Shown: positions 20,900-27,512 of the stretch, piece after piece | Layout of the letters: each line of letters begins with the position of its first letter | Numbering within the stretch: position 1 is the stretch's first letter | Assembly: GCF_014304815.1 (NCBI RefSeq) | Contig: NZ_CP047958.1 | Coordinates: 2,356,001 to 2,420,000 of the forward strand | Source: Synechococcus sp. MIT S9220 | Lineage (GTDB): Bacteria; Cyanobacteriota; Cyanobacteriia; PCC-6307; Cyanobiaceae | Reading direction: 5' to 3' | DNA length: 64,000 nt | Program-made: the position numbers and the translations under genes | Notes under the pieces: model-generated | The model's database searches: none | What the model was told of the DNA's origin: nothing | The model's input: only the letters and a program-made list of their open reading frames with translations

Positions 20900-20974
20900 A
20901 GAAAAAAATATTTTGAACTGGCGTCAACCTAAGCGCAATAATTTTAGCTGAAGGACTGCTACATAGTTCAGCCC

Positions 20975-21067
20975 ATGAGTGTGCTCAATTTCGCGAAAAG
21001 ACTTTTTCCCTCATACAGAAGTTGCCAAAGAGTCAACGATCCAACTCGCTTCAGCAAGAGACATTGA
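20975..21067 (+). CDS. Possible 30-aa micro-ORF
   Basis: An ATG-started ORF of 30 residues (MSVLNFAKRLFPSYRSCQRV then NDPTRFSKRH), amphipathic and basic, in the 215-base gap between the amidotransferase and cobA. No good ribosome-binding site at normal spacing; AAGGA is about 20 bases upstream. It could be real or chance. Confidence 0.2.
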   Translation: MSVLNFAKRLFPSYRSCQRVNDPTRFSKRH

Positions 21068-21114
21068 TCAGGCATGTTTGAGAGAAGCAGATCACGTAGA
21101 GATCCGCGTGAACA

Positions 21115-21903
21115 TCAAAACGGAATCGGCATGGTGACATCGGCCGGCCGTGGCGCACAGGATTCCACCTGCTCATTCACCACATCTCCAACCACAATCA
21201 CGGAGGGCGAAGCAAAGCCTTCACTGCGGGTACGCGCTGCCACGTCTGAGAGAGTCGCCTTGAGACAACGCTGCCCAGCCACAGTCCCCTGCTGAATGAC
21301 AGCCACTGGGGTCTCGGCGCTGAGACCGCCTGCCTCCAACTCCGCAGCGATCTTCGGCAGGTTGTGCAGACCCATGTAAATCACCAGACCATCACTGGCT
21401 GTGGCCAATGAGCGCCAATTCACACTGGGGCGGCGCTTGTCGATCTCCTCATGACCGGTCACAAAGGTGACGGAAGAACCGGCGCGACGATGGGTCACAG
21501 GAATACCGGCGTAGGCGGGTGCGGCAATACCAGCGGTCACCCCTGGCACCACCTGCACCGAAACGCCGTGTTTCACCAGATGCGCAGCTTCCTCACCGCC
21601 ACGTCCAAACAGAAAAGGATCCCCGCCCTTGAGACGCACAATGCAGCGGTGGCGGGCTGCCAACGTCACCAGCACCGCATTCGTACTCGGCTGGGGAACG
21701 GAGTGATGCCCACGACGCTTGCCCACGAAATGGCGCTCACAGTGCTCGGGCACTAGGTCAAGAACCTCGCGAGGAACCAGGGAGTCGTAGACCAATGCAT
21801 CACAGCGACCCAACAGGCGATGGGCCCTCACAGTGAGTAAATCGGGATCTCCAGGGCCTGCACCGACGAGATAAACGGTTCCGGTGAGTTCAGCAGTCGT
21901 CAC
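21115..21903 (-). CDS. cobA: Uroporphyrinogen-III C-methyltransferase
   Basis: 262 residues, single-domain SUMT. It has the SAM-site loop VYLVGAGPGDPDLLTVRA, the DALVYDSLV segment, VRLKGGDPFLFGRGGEE, PGVTAGIAAPAYAGIPVTHR and TPVAVIQQGT. It methylates uroporphyrinogen III at C2 and C7 to precorrin-2, the branch point to siroheme and cobalamin. The chelatase gene upstream on the same strand overlaps it by 4 bases. nirA, whose product needs siroheme, is about 1.2 kb away on the other strand. Confidence 0.95.
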   Translation of the reverse strand: MTTAELTGTVYLVGAGPGDPDLLTVRAHRLLGRCDALVYDSLVPREVLDLVPEHCERHFVGKRRGHHSVPQPSTNAVLVTLAARHRCIVRLKGGDPFLFGRGGEEAAHLVKHGVSVQVVPGVTAGIAAPAYAGIPVTHRRAGSSVTFVTGHEEIDKRRPSVNWRSLATASDGLVIYMGLHNLPKIAAELEAGGLSAETPVAVIQQGTVAGQRCLKATLSDVAARTRSEGFASPSVIVVGDVVNEQVESCAPRPADVTMPIPF

Positions 21904-22559
21904 GGCAGAGCGGCAAGCAAGTCGATCAGGCCCTGACGAATCAGAGCGAGGTCAAGAAGCGGTGGAAGACCTCCAGCCTCGCTCAGTGCCTCCGTCATGC
22001 GATTGGGGGCCAGCGCAAGCATCAGTGGGTGAGCCTCGGGGTGGATTTTCTGATAGTCAGACCAATCGTCGAAGGACAGCAGAGGCAGCCGCATGCGCTC
22101 GGACAACTCCAAGAGGAAACGATCGGCCTCTTCAGAACTCAATGGGTGATGAACCAGAACTGAGCCCTGAGCAGCAAAGGGCTGAAGTGCTTCAGCCACG
22201 AGAGCCCACCAGCTTTGCCAAGACCCAAGGAAAGGAAGCAACTCAACGTCCGCGCCTTCACGCTGCATGCGATGTCTGATCTCAGGCACATCCGCACGCG
22301 CATGCGATCCCGGCCACAACAACAAAGGCACCAACCAACTGGGCTGCTCTGAGCACGCCGGTGGTGTATCGGCAGTGAGCACTTCCAGCTGCACAGGAGC
22401 CTGACGACGTTGCTGGAGCGCCTGCTGCAGCTCAATCAATGATTCAGGAACGACGCCACCTGAGCGTCCATGCACAACCAACCTGATCGCTCGCTGACAA
22501 CCATGATCGCTATTCCGTAGCAATGGCCACGGATCAAAGGTCGAACTGACTGCTGTCAT
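21900..22559 (-). CDS. CbiX/SirB-type sirohydrochlorin chelatase family protein
   Basis: 219 residues from the ATG at 22557-22559. The chelatase signatures are RLVVHGRSGG near the start (metal-binding His) and PLLLWPGSHARADVPE about 85 residues later. These proteins insert Fe2+ or Co2+ into sirohydrochlorin. The 4-base overlap with cobA and the nearby nirA favour iron and siroheme. A longer frame runs upstream to 22865 but faces the better-supported plus-strand gene at 22587, so I use the internal ATG. GGAGG lies about 15 bases before it. Confidence 0.8.
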   Translation of the reverse strand: MTAVSSTFDPWPLLRNSDHGCQRAIRLVVHGRSGGVVPESLIELQQALQQRRQAPVQLEVLTADTPPACSEQPSWLVPLLLWPGSHARADVPEIRHRMQREGADVELLPFLGSWQSWWALVAEALQPFAAQGSVLVHHPLSSEEADRFLLELSERMRLPLLSFDDWSDYQKIHPEAHPLMLALAPNRMTEALSEAGGLPPLLDLALIRQGLIDLLAALP

Positions 22560-22586
22560 CGATGAATTGTCATTCCTCCTGCTGCC

Positions 22587-22835
22587 ATGCCACGCCGTCG
22601 ATCCATAGATCGCACTGTCTCTGAAGGTCGGTTCCAGCGAGACTCCACCGTTCAAAGCTATCGCTCGGAAAGGGCCAACCGTCATTGGCATGCCGATAAC
22701 AGACGCAGCAGTAACCACAGGGACTCCCGGTTCAAAAGTGAACTCGACCGGGATTTCGCCGCCATGAAACGCGTTTGGCAGATGCTTCGCTACGGAGCCA
22801 TCCGAATGATTGGCGAAATAGGACGCCAATACTGA
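22587..22835 (+). CDS. Small arginine-rich hypothetical protein (82 aa)
   Basis: 82 residues, MPRRRSIDRTVSEGRF to GEIGRQY. The N-terminal 55 residues are hydrophilic and rich in Arg and Ser; the C-terminal 27 form a likely amphipathic helix (MKRVWQMLRYGAIRMIGEI). The base composition of the third codon positions supports this frame over the opposite-strand extension of the chelatase gene. No Shine-Dalgarno is visible. It is divergent from the chelatase and precedes nirA by about 250 bases. Function unknown; the basic N-terminus could contact nucleic acid. Confidence 0.55.
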   Translation: MPRRRSIDRTVSEGRFQRDSTVQSYRSERANRHWHADNRRSSNHRDSRFKSELDRDFAAMKRVWQMLRYGAIRMIGEIGRQY

Positions 22836-23026
22836 TTCCGCGGAAGTCAGCCTTCTAGTGCCCAATCAGCAAAAATAAATGTAGCCATAGCCACCAATTC
22901 AGCAATCGAGATTCATTTCACGGCCAACCGCGAAAACTGTTTGAACCACTACAAACAAGAGGGTCACGAACTTGTTAACTGATGCCATGGCGCTTCACCC
23001 CATTGCGAAGCGTTCCTCTGAACAAT

Positions 23027-23059
23027 TTGATTGATCAGCATTAATTGATGATCAATCAA
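23027..23059 (+). promoter_or_regulatory. Perfect 11-bp inverted repeat upstream of nirA
   Basis: TTGATTGATCA (23027-23037) and TGATCAATCAA (23049-23059) are exact reverse complements with an 11-base spacer, ending 23 bases before the nirA ATG. Each arm contains a TGATCA palindrome. It may be a regulator site or an mRNA leader hairpin. It does not match the GTA-N8-TAC consensus of NtcA. Confidence 0.6.
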
Positions 23060-23072
23060 GTCACTCTTTGCT
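23051..23072 (+). promoter_or_regulatory. Shared leader word, nirA copy
   Basis: A 22-base stretch beginning ATCAATCAAGTCACTC and continuing TTTGCT, 10 bases before the nirA ATG. It matches the copy upstream of the sigma factor (32620-32641) at 19 of 22 positions and relates to the focA copy (24881-24902). It overlaps the right arm of the 11-bp inverted repeat. Confidence 0.5.
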
Positions 23073-23082
23073 TAACAAGATC

Positions 23083-24630
23083 ATGACGACTAGCTCACCT
23101 TCCAGGCCTTATCTGGATGGCAAGAAGCTGAATAAGATCGAGCAGAACAAGTCGGCCAAAGATGGCCTACTAGTTGGAAGTGAGATTGAGAAATTTGCCG
23201 AAATGGGGTGGGAGCAGGTTGATGAAACCGACCTTCAATTGCGATTGAAATGGTATGGAATGTTTTGGCGGCCGAAAACACCCGGCAAATTTATGCTGCG
23301 CCTGCGGGTTCCGAACGGCGTGCTTTCGGCTCAACAGTTACGCGTTATCGGATCCATTGTTGAGCGCTACGGAGATAACGGCAACTGTGATATCACCACC
23401 AGGCAGAACTTGCAATTGAGAGGAGTGCTTCTTGGCGACCTGCCAGAAATCCTCAGGCGCCTGAAAGAGGCTGATCTGAGTACCATCCAGTCTGGCTTTG
23501 ATAACCCCCGCAATGTCACCGGAAACCCAATTGCGGGAATTGATCCAAAGGAAATTCTCGATACCAGACCTTACACGGATGAACTTGAAAACTTTTTAAC
23601 AAACAACCGAAAGGGCAATCCTGAGTACTCCAATCTTCCCAGAAAGTGGAATACGGCAGTAGCCGGTGCAAAAGACAATTTCCTTCTTCACAACGACATT
23701 GCATTCCATCCCGTTGAAAAAGATGGTGTGATGGGATTCGCTGTGTGGATTGGCGGCATTCTTTCATCACAGATGAATGCCTATGCCATTCCGCTGAATG
23801 CCTGGGTCAAGCCAAATGAAATTTGTCGGATGACCGATACGGTGATTCGTCTCTGGAGAGACAACGGAGAACGCAACAAACGCCCGAAAGGTCGATTCAG
23901 AATGTATCTCGATGAAGTTGGCCACGACAACTTCCGCAATCAGGTTGAAGAACAGTTCGGGCCATTAACACCCGACCCAGGGTCTGTGTTTGACACCACG
24001 CCCCGATCGCACTACGGCATTCACCCGCAAAAACAGGATGGGCTCGTCTTTGCGGGTCTCCACGTTCCGGTTGGTCGACTAACAGCACAGGATCTTCATG
24101 ATCTGGCCACAGCGAGCATCACCTACGGAAGCGGAGAAGTGCGGCTCACTGAAGATCAGAACGTGATCATTGTTGGACTGCCGCAAGCACAGGTCGAAGC
24201 TTTTGAAAGCGATCCACTGCTCGCACGATTTCCGCTAAAACCTGGTGCGATTTCGGCTGGCACCGTGTCATGCACAGGAAGCACGTATTGCGGATTTGCA
24301 CTCACCAACACCAAGGATCAAGCCTTGGCAGCTGCCAAAGAGCTCGATCAGGAGCTTGATCTGCCTGAAGAACTGAAAATTCACTGGACAGGTTGCCCCA
24401 ACAGCTGCGGCCAGGCCTACATGGGCGCAATCGGCCTGACAGGCGCCAAAGCCAAAAACAGTGAGGGCAAAACAGATGATGGCTACACGATGACCCTTGG
24501 TGGATCACAAGGACCCAATCCGACGGTGGGTGAACTTCATCAGAAGGCCATTCCGGCTGAAAACATCAAAGAGGTTCTGCGCGAAGTGCTGATTGAACGA
24601 TTCGGCGCAAAACCGCGAACTAAAAGCTGA
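23083..24630 (+). CDS. nirA: Ferredoxin-nitrite reductase
   Basis: 515 residues from the ATG at 23083 (MTTSSPSRPYLDGKK). It has the two ferredoxin-like half-domains (MLRLRVPNG, and VPVGRLTAQD) and the [4Fe-4S]-siroheme cysteines in CTGSTYC and CPNSCGQAY. DITTRQNLQLRG and the GNPIAGIDP segment fit nitrite rather than sulfite reductase. It reduces nitrite to ammonium with six electrons from ferredoxin. It heads a block with a nitrite-transporter-type gene and cyanase. The leader carries a perfect 11-bp inverted repeat. Confidence 0.95.
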   Translation: MTTSSPSRPYLDGKKLNKIEQNKSAKDGLLVGSEIEKFAEMGWEQVDETDLQLRLKWYGMFWRPKTPGKFMLRLRVPNGVLSAQQLRVIGSIVERYGDNGNCDITTRQNLQLRGVLLGDLPEILRRLKEADLSTIQSGFDNPRNVTGNPIAGIDPKEILDTRPYTDELENFLTNNRKGNPEYSNLPRKWNTAVAGAKDNFLLHNDIAFHPVEKDGVMGFAVWIGGILSSQMNAYAIPLNAWVKPNEICRMTDTVIRLWRDNGERNKRPKGRFRMYLDEVGHDNFRNQVEEQFGPLTPDPGSVFDTTPRSHYGIHPQKQDGLVFAGLHVPVGRLTAQDLHDLATASITYGSGEVRLTEDQNVIIVGLPQAQVEAFESDPLLARFPLKPGAISAGTVSCTGSTYCGFALTNTKDQALAAAKELDQELDLPEELKIHWTGCPNSCGQAYMGAIGLTGAKAKNSEGKTDDGYTMTLGGSQGPNPTVGELHQKAIPAENIKEVLREVLIERFGAKPRTKS

Positions 24631-24726
24631 AACAGCTGAACAGATCAATCGTTTTGCCGTGTTGGTGCTGACTTTTTGAGGCCATCACAGGCAAACCAAA
24701 CACACGACAACTTGCATTATTAATTT

Positions 24727-24861
24727 ATGTCTAGCAACAGCGATTTGTTCTCAAGACTGGTCAACTGGTTTACAAAAGCTGGCCAAGATAAACAACCGAT
24801 TTCACGGGCTGCGCATCAGCAGGATGCGTTTTCCAGATTAATGAACAAGATCAGCGGCTAA
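24727..24861 (+). CDS. Possible 44-aa protein between nirA and focA
   Basis: An ATG-started ORF of 44 residues: MSSNSDLFSRLVNWFTKAGQ, then DKQPISRAAHQQDAFSRLMN and a short tail. The first half would form an amphipathic helix and the codons look protein-like, but there is no recognisable Shine-Dalgarno (upstream is AT-rich, TTATTAATTT). Sitting between two nitrite genes, it might be a small accessory protein. Function unknown. Confidence 0.4.
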   Translation: MSSNSDLFSRLVNWFTKAGQDKQPISRAAHQQDAFSRLMNKISG

Positions 24862-24880
24862 CTGTTGATCTCAGCACTTT

Positions 24881-24902
24881 ATCAATCACTTCATTCCCTC
24901 TT
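24881..24902 (+). promoter_or_regulatory. Shared leader word, focA copy
   Basis: Begins ATCAATCACTTCATTC and ends 15 bases before the focA ATG. It matches the sigma-factor copy at 16 of 22 positions, with the first 16 bases differing at only two. Confidence 0.4.
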
Positions 24903-24917
24903 AACCGCATTGAACTC

Positions 24918-25829
24918 ATGAGTGTGACTGCTTCACAGATGGACTACGTCCTGCCCAATGAACTTGTTGACGGCATGATCGGTGCCGGTGGCAAGAAATC
25001 CACCGTCAGCGTCAAAAACCTCTTGCTCAGAGGATTTTATTCGGGAGCCATCCTTGGTCTGGCCGTGATCCTTGCACTCACAGTGGGGCTCAAAAGTGGT
25101 CAACCATGGCTGGGCTCGCTGCTCTTCCCATTCGGTTTCGCCAGCATTGTCTTGTTTGGCATGGAGTTGGTCACAGGCAACTTCGCTCTTCTGCCAATGG
25201 CCACCTGGGCAGGTAAAAGCACCTGGGGTGCAACCTTTCGAAACTGGGGTTGGGTGTGGCTCGGCAACTGGATTGGAACTGCGGTTGTGGCAGTTCTGAT
25301 GGCCATCAGCCTCACCAGTGGAGGAACAGTTGATCCTGCATCAGCTGCTGATGGTGGTGGAATGTGGCAACAGGTGGCAGCAAAAATCATCGCGTTGAAT
25401 AAAACCAACGTTGTTGTCAAATATGAGAACCTTCAGTCGATGGGATTCTTCCTTGCCATTATTCGAGGCTTAATCGCCAACTGGCTGGTTTGCCTCGGTG
25501 TAACCATGGCCCTGGTGAGTAAAAGTGTGCCTGGAAAGATTCTGGCTTGCTGGCTACCCATCACAGCCTTCCAATCAATGGGGATGGAGCACATTGTGGT
25601 GAATCAGTTTCTGCACACCGCCGGGCCAATCCTCGGATCTGGAGTTCCTTTCTGGAAGTGCATTTTCTGGAACTTCCTGCCCGTCACCATTGGCAACATC
25701 ATTGGCGGCATGGTGTTCATCGGCATGCTCTTTTACAGCACCCACCGCACCAACATCAGTAACGTGCTTCCAAGCGAACATGATGACAAACTGGAACGCG
25801 AGCTGGCCGCTGAGCTTGGCGCCCGCTGA
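24918..25829 (+). CDS. focA: Formate/nitrite transporter family channel
   Basis: 303 residues with six predicted membrane helices, e.g. YSGAILGLAVILALTV, LFPFGFASIVLFGMELV, WLGNWIGTAVVAVLM and FWNFLPVTIGNIIGGMVFIG. The FNT signatures GMELVTGNFALLP and NFLPVTIGNIIGG are clear. In marine picocyanobacteria this family member next to nirA is associated with nitrite uptake. Pentameric FNT channels carry small monovalent anions; nitrite as substrate is inferred from nirA and from family precedent. Confidence 0.92.
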   Translation: MSVTASQMDYVLPNELVDGMIGAGGKKSTVSVKNLLLRGFYSGAILGLAVILALTVGLKSGQPWLGSLLFPFGFASIVLFGMELVTGNFALLPMATWAGKSTWGATFRNWGWVWLGNWIGTAVVAVLMAISLTSGGTVDPASAADGGGMWQQVAAKIIALNKTNVVVKYENLQSMGFFLAIIRGLIANWLVCLGVTMALVSKSVPGKILACWLPITAFQSMGMEHIVVNQFLHTAGPILGSGVPFWKCIFWNFLPVTIGNIIGGMVFIGMLFYSTHRTNISNVLPSEHDDKLERELAAELGAR

Positions 25830-25839
25830 TTGATGTTCT

Positions 25840-26571
25840 GTGTCTCTACCCGTGAATGAAGCCGTTCTCTGGGAACGGCTTTCAAAATCACGACGTGCTC
25901 CTTTGGAGCCCGAATGGCTGGGGGAGGTTTACTCTCCCAGCTTTTCAGTTGAGCTACGCCGTGCGCTCTGCGAAAAGCTTGGAATGCTGGCTGAACAAGG
26001 CTGGCCAATCATTGAACGATTGATTCAGCAGCATGGAGCACTTCCCGATCTTGTGCTGGCAGCTGGACTGTGCCACCAGCCAGCAGCGAGAGACTGGCTA
26101 CTTGATCAACTCAAAAACAGCTCCGAATTAGCTGAAGTCAACCTCTGCATTCTTGAGGCTTTGTCTTGCTGGGGTGCAGATGTTCCAGAACATGTGGTGA
26201 AGGAGTGTTTGCATCACCCCGGACAACATCATCGCTTGGCGGGATTGCAGTTAGTGGGTTTCCGCGCTCATAGCCTGAGCGACGAGGAATTACTCAAGTT
26301 ATGCACTGAACCCCTCAACGATTTCCGCGATCCAGTAGTGATCGCCACGATTCGGGTGTTGCAACGCAGGGATGGGGCGGTGATCAGTGAACACCTATCG
26401 GATCTGTGCAAAACCGGATCCGACGATGTCGCTGCTGCTGCGTTCCGTGCCCTTGGCTGCATCGCAACTCCGATCAGTCAACGTTGGCTGAAAGAGCTCA
26501 GCCAAACGCTCAGCAGTGAATCACGCAAACAATTGGCCTGCCAACAGTTGCAACAGCAATTTCGAATCTGA
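25840..26571 (+). CDS. HEAT-repeat-like helical protein in the nitrite/cyanate block
   Basis: 243 residues from a GTG 10 bases after the focA stop; a second in-frame GTG at 25852 is possible. It is made of repeated alpha-helix pairs, e.g. VELRRALCEKLGMLAEQ, VNLCILEALSCWGADVP, RLAGLQLVGFRAHSL, VVIATIRVLQRRDG and AAAAFRALGCIATP, which is the HEAT/PBS-lyase style of repeat. No catalytic motif is visible. PBS-lyase-type HEAT proteins handle bilins, but plain HEAT scaffolds are commoner. Tight spacing suggests cotranscription with focA. A bidirectional terminator follows. Confidence 0.75.
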   Translation: MSLPVNEAVLWERLSKSRRAPLEPEWLGEVYSPSFSVELRRALCEKLGMLAEQGWPIIERLIQQHGALPDLVLAAGLCHQPAARDWLLDQLKNSSELAEVNLCILEALSCWGADVPEHVVKECLHHPGQHHRLAGLQLVGFRAHSLSDEELLKLCTEPLNDFRDPVVIATIRVLQRRDGAVISEHLSDLCKTGSDDVAAAAFRALGCIATPISQRWLKELSQTLSSESRKQLACQQLQQQFRI

Positions 26572-26580
26572 GCAAACAAA

Positions 26581-26600
26581 AGCCCGACGTTTGTCGGGCT
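26581..26600. terminator. Bidirectional terminator between the HEAT gene and cynS
   Basis: AGCCCGAC (26581-26588) and GTCGGGCT (26593-26600) form a perfect 8-bp GC-rich stem with a GTTT loop. On the minus strand it is followed by TTTGTTTG, a fair U-tract for cynS; on the plus strand GAAAACTTTATT follows, so it may also end the nirA-side transcript. Confidence 0.85.
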
Positions 26601-26643
26601 GAAAACTTTATTGCGTTACTTCAGTAAAAACCAACAAGTGGAG

Positions 26644-27126
26644 TCACCACTTTTTGTATGGGAGAAACTTTCCGCACATCGTAATCTGAACACGATCACC
26701 CTTAGGATCTTCAATCTTGTCCACATCCAGGGTGAAATCGATAGCACTCATGATTCCATCTCCAAACTTTTCCTGAATCACATCCTTCAGCGGCATGCCA
26801 TACACCTGCATGATCTCGTAAAAGCGATAGATCAGGGGATCGGTTGGAATCACAGGCTCAAGACTGCCTTTGGTCGGAAACTCCTGAATCGCAGCTGTGA
26901 TTGCGGGGTCCAACGACAGTAATGACGCCAGCTTCTCAGCCTCATCGGCAGAGGCTGTGGCCTGTCCATAGAACAGAGAAGCAATCCACACCTCGTCAAG
27001 CCCAAGAGCCGCCTCAAGATCGGCGAAACTCATCCCTTTCGCTTTTTTGGCAGCCATCAACGAGGCGGTCAATGTGGAAGGAGATGGGGCCGCCAGTGAT
27101 GGCGTAGACATGGACGAAACAGTCAT
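26644..27126 (-). CDS. cynS: Cyanate hydratase (cyanase)
   Basis: 160 residues. The N-terminal helical domain ([20 protein letters not shown]) precedes the conserved catalytic half. The three catalytic residues known from E. coli cyanase are visible: Arg and Glu in [11 protein letters not shown], and Ser in DGIMSAIDF. It ends GKFLPYKKW, as usual. It decomposes cyanate with bicarbonate to ammonia and CO2, a nitrogen source in marine cyanobacteria. The start is probably 27126; an ATG at 27111 would remove five residues. It is convergent with the HEAT gene. Confidence 0.96.
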   Translation of the reverse strand: MTVSSMSTPSLAAPSPSTLTASLMAAKKAKGMSFADLEAALGLDEVWIASLFYGQATASADEAEKLASLLSLDPAITAAIQEFPTKGSLEPVIPTDPLIYRFYEIMQVYGMPLKDVIQEKFGDGIMSAIDFTLDVDKIEDPKGDRVQITMCGKFLPYKKW

Positions 27127-27255
27127 AAAAAATACTGAAATCGGGAAGAGATTGTCGCGTCTTGCAGCAGAAAACAGCTACAAAGGCAACCAAAACCAAA
27201 ATCTGTTTTGGATGCATTGACTACATCTCGAATGATTCAGAACTGCTGTATTGAG

Positions 27256-27279
27256 TTCATTGAACGTGTGATCAATGAA
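27256..27279. promoter_or_regulatory. Inverted repeat between cynS and the TrpD2-like gene
   Basis: TTCATTGA (27256-27263) and TCAATGAA (27272-27279) are exact reverse complements with an 8-base spacer, a Crp/NtcA-like geometry. The right side reads TGATCAATGAA, one base different from the right arm before nirA, and is followed by CACTCTTT as in the nirA and sigma-factor leaders. It is 130 bases upstream of cynS and about 230 upstream of the TrpD2-like gene. Confidence 0.5.
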
Positions 27280-27335
27280 CACTCTTTTTCGCACACTCGC
27301 CACACTGCTGAATCGCCAAAATCACAACTCAAGTG

Positions 27336-27494
27336 TCACCACAAGTTTGGTGCTTGAGCGGCTTTATTACGCCGATGGGCGCCATAACCCCAGCCATCCT
27401 CAACATGGACGTTTTGAAGGGCTCTCGATGCTTGCGTGAAGCGATCGGTAGCAATCGCTACCCCTGAAAGTGACCTCGCTACAGAACACTGCAT
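27336..27494 (-). CDS. Possible 52-aa ORF in the cynS upstream gap
   Basis: Minus-strand ORF from the ATG at 27492-27494; the C-terminal part reads VHVEDGWGYGAHRRNKAAQA. Its aromatic and basic composition looks protein-like, but no ribosome-binding site stands at normal distance. Apart from this ORF and the inverted repeat at 27256, I see nothing else in the gap 27127-27512. Confidence 0.25.
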   Translation of the reverse strand: MQCSVARSLSGVAIATDRFTQASRALQNVHVEDGWGYGAHRRNKAAQAPNLW

Positions 27495-27512
27495 GAAGCG
27501 TTGGTATGGCCC

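Noticed and set aside
22560-22865. N-terminal extension of the CbiX-type chelatase
   Set aside because: The family motif starts just after the internal ATG, and a better frame lies on the opposite strand.
22881-22894. NtcA-like site GTA-N8-CAC upstream of nirA
   Set aside because: The right half should be TAC; one half-site is imperfect and no -10 element stands at the expected distance. Not enough for a call.
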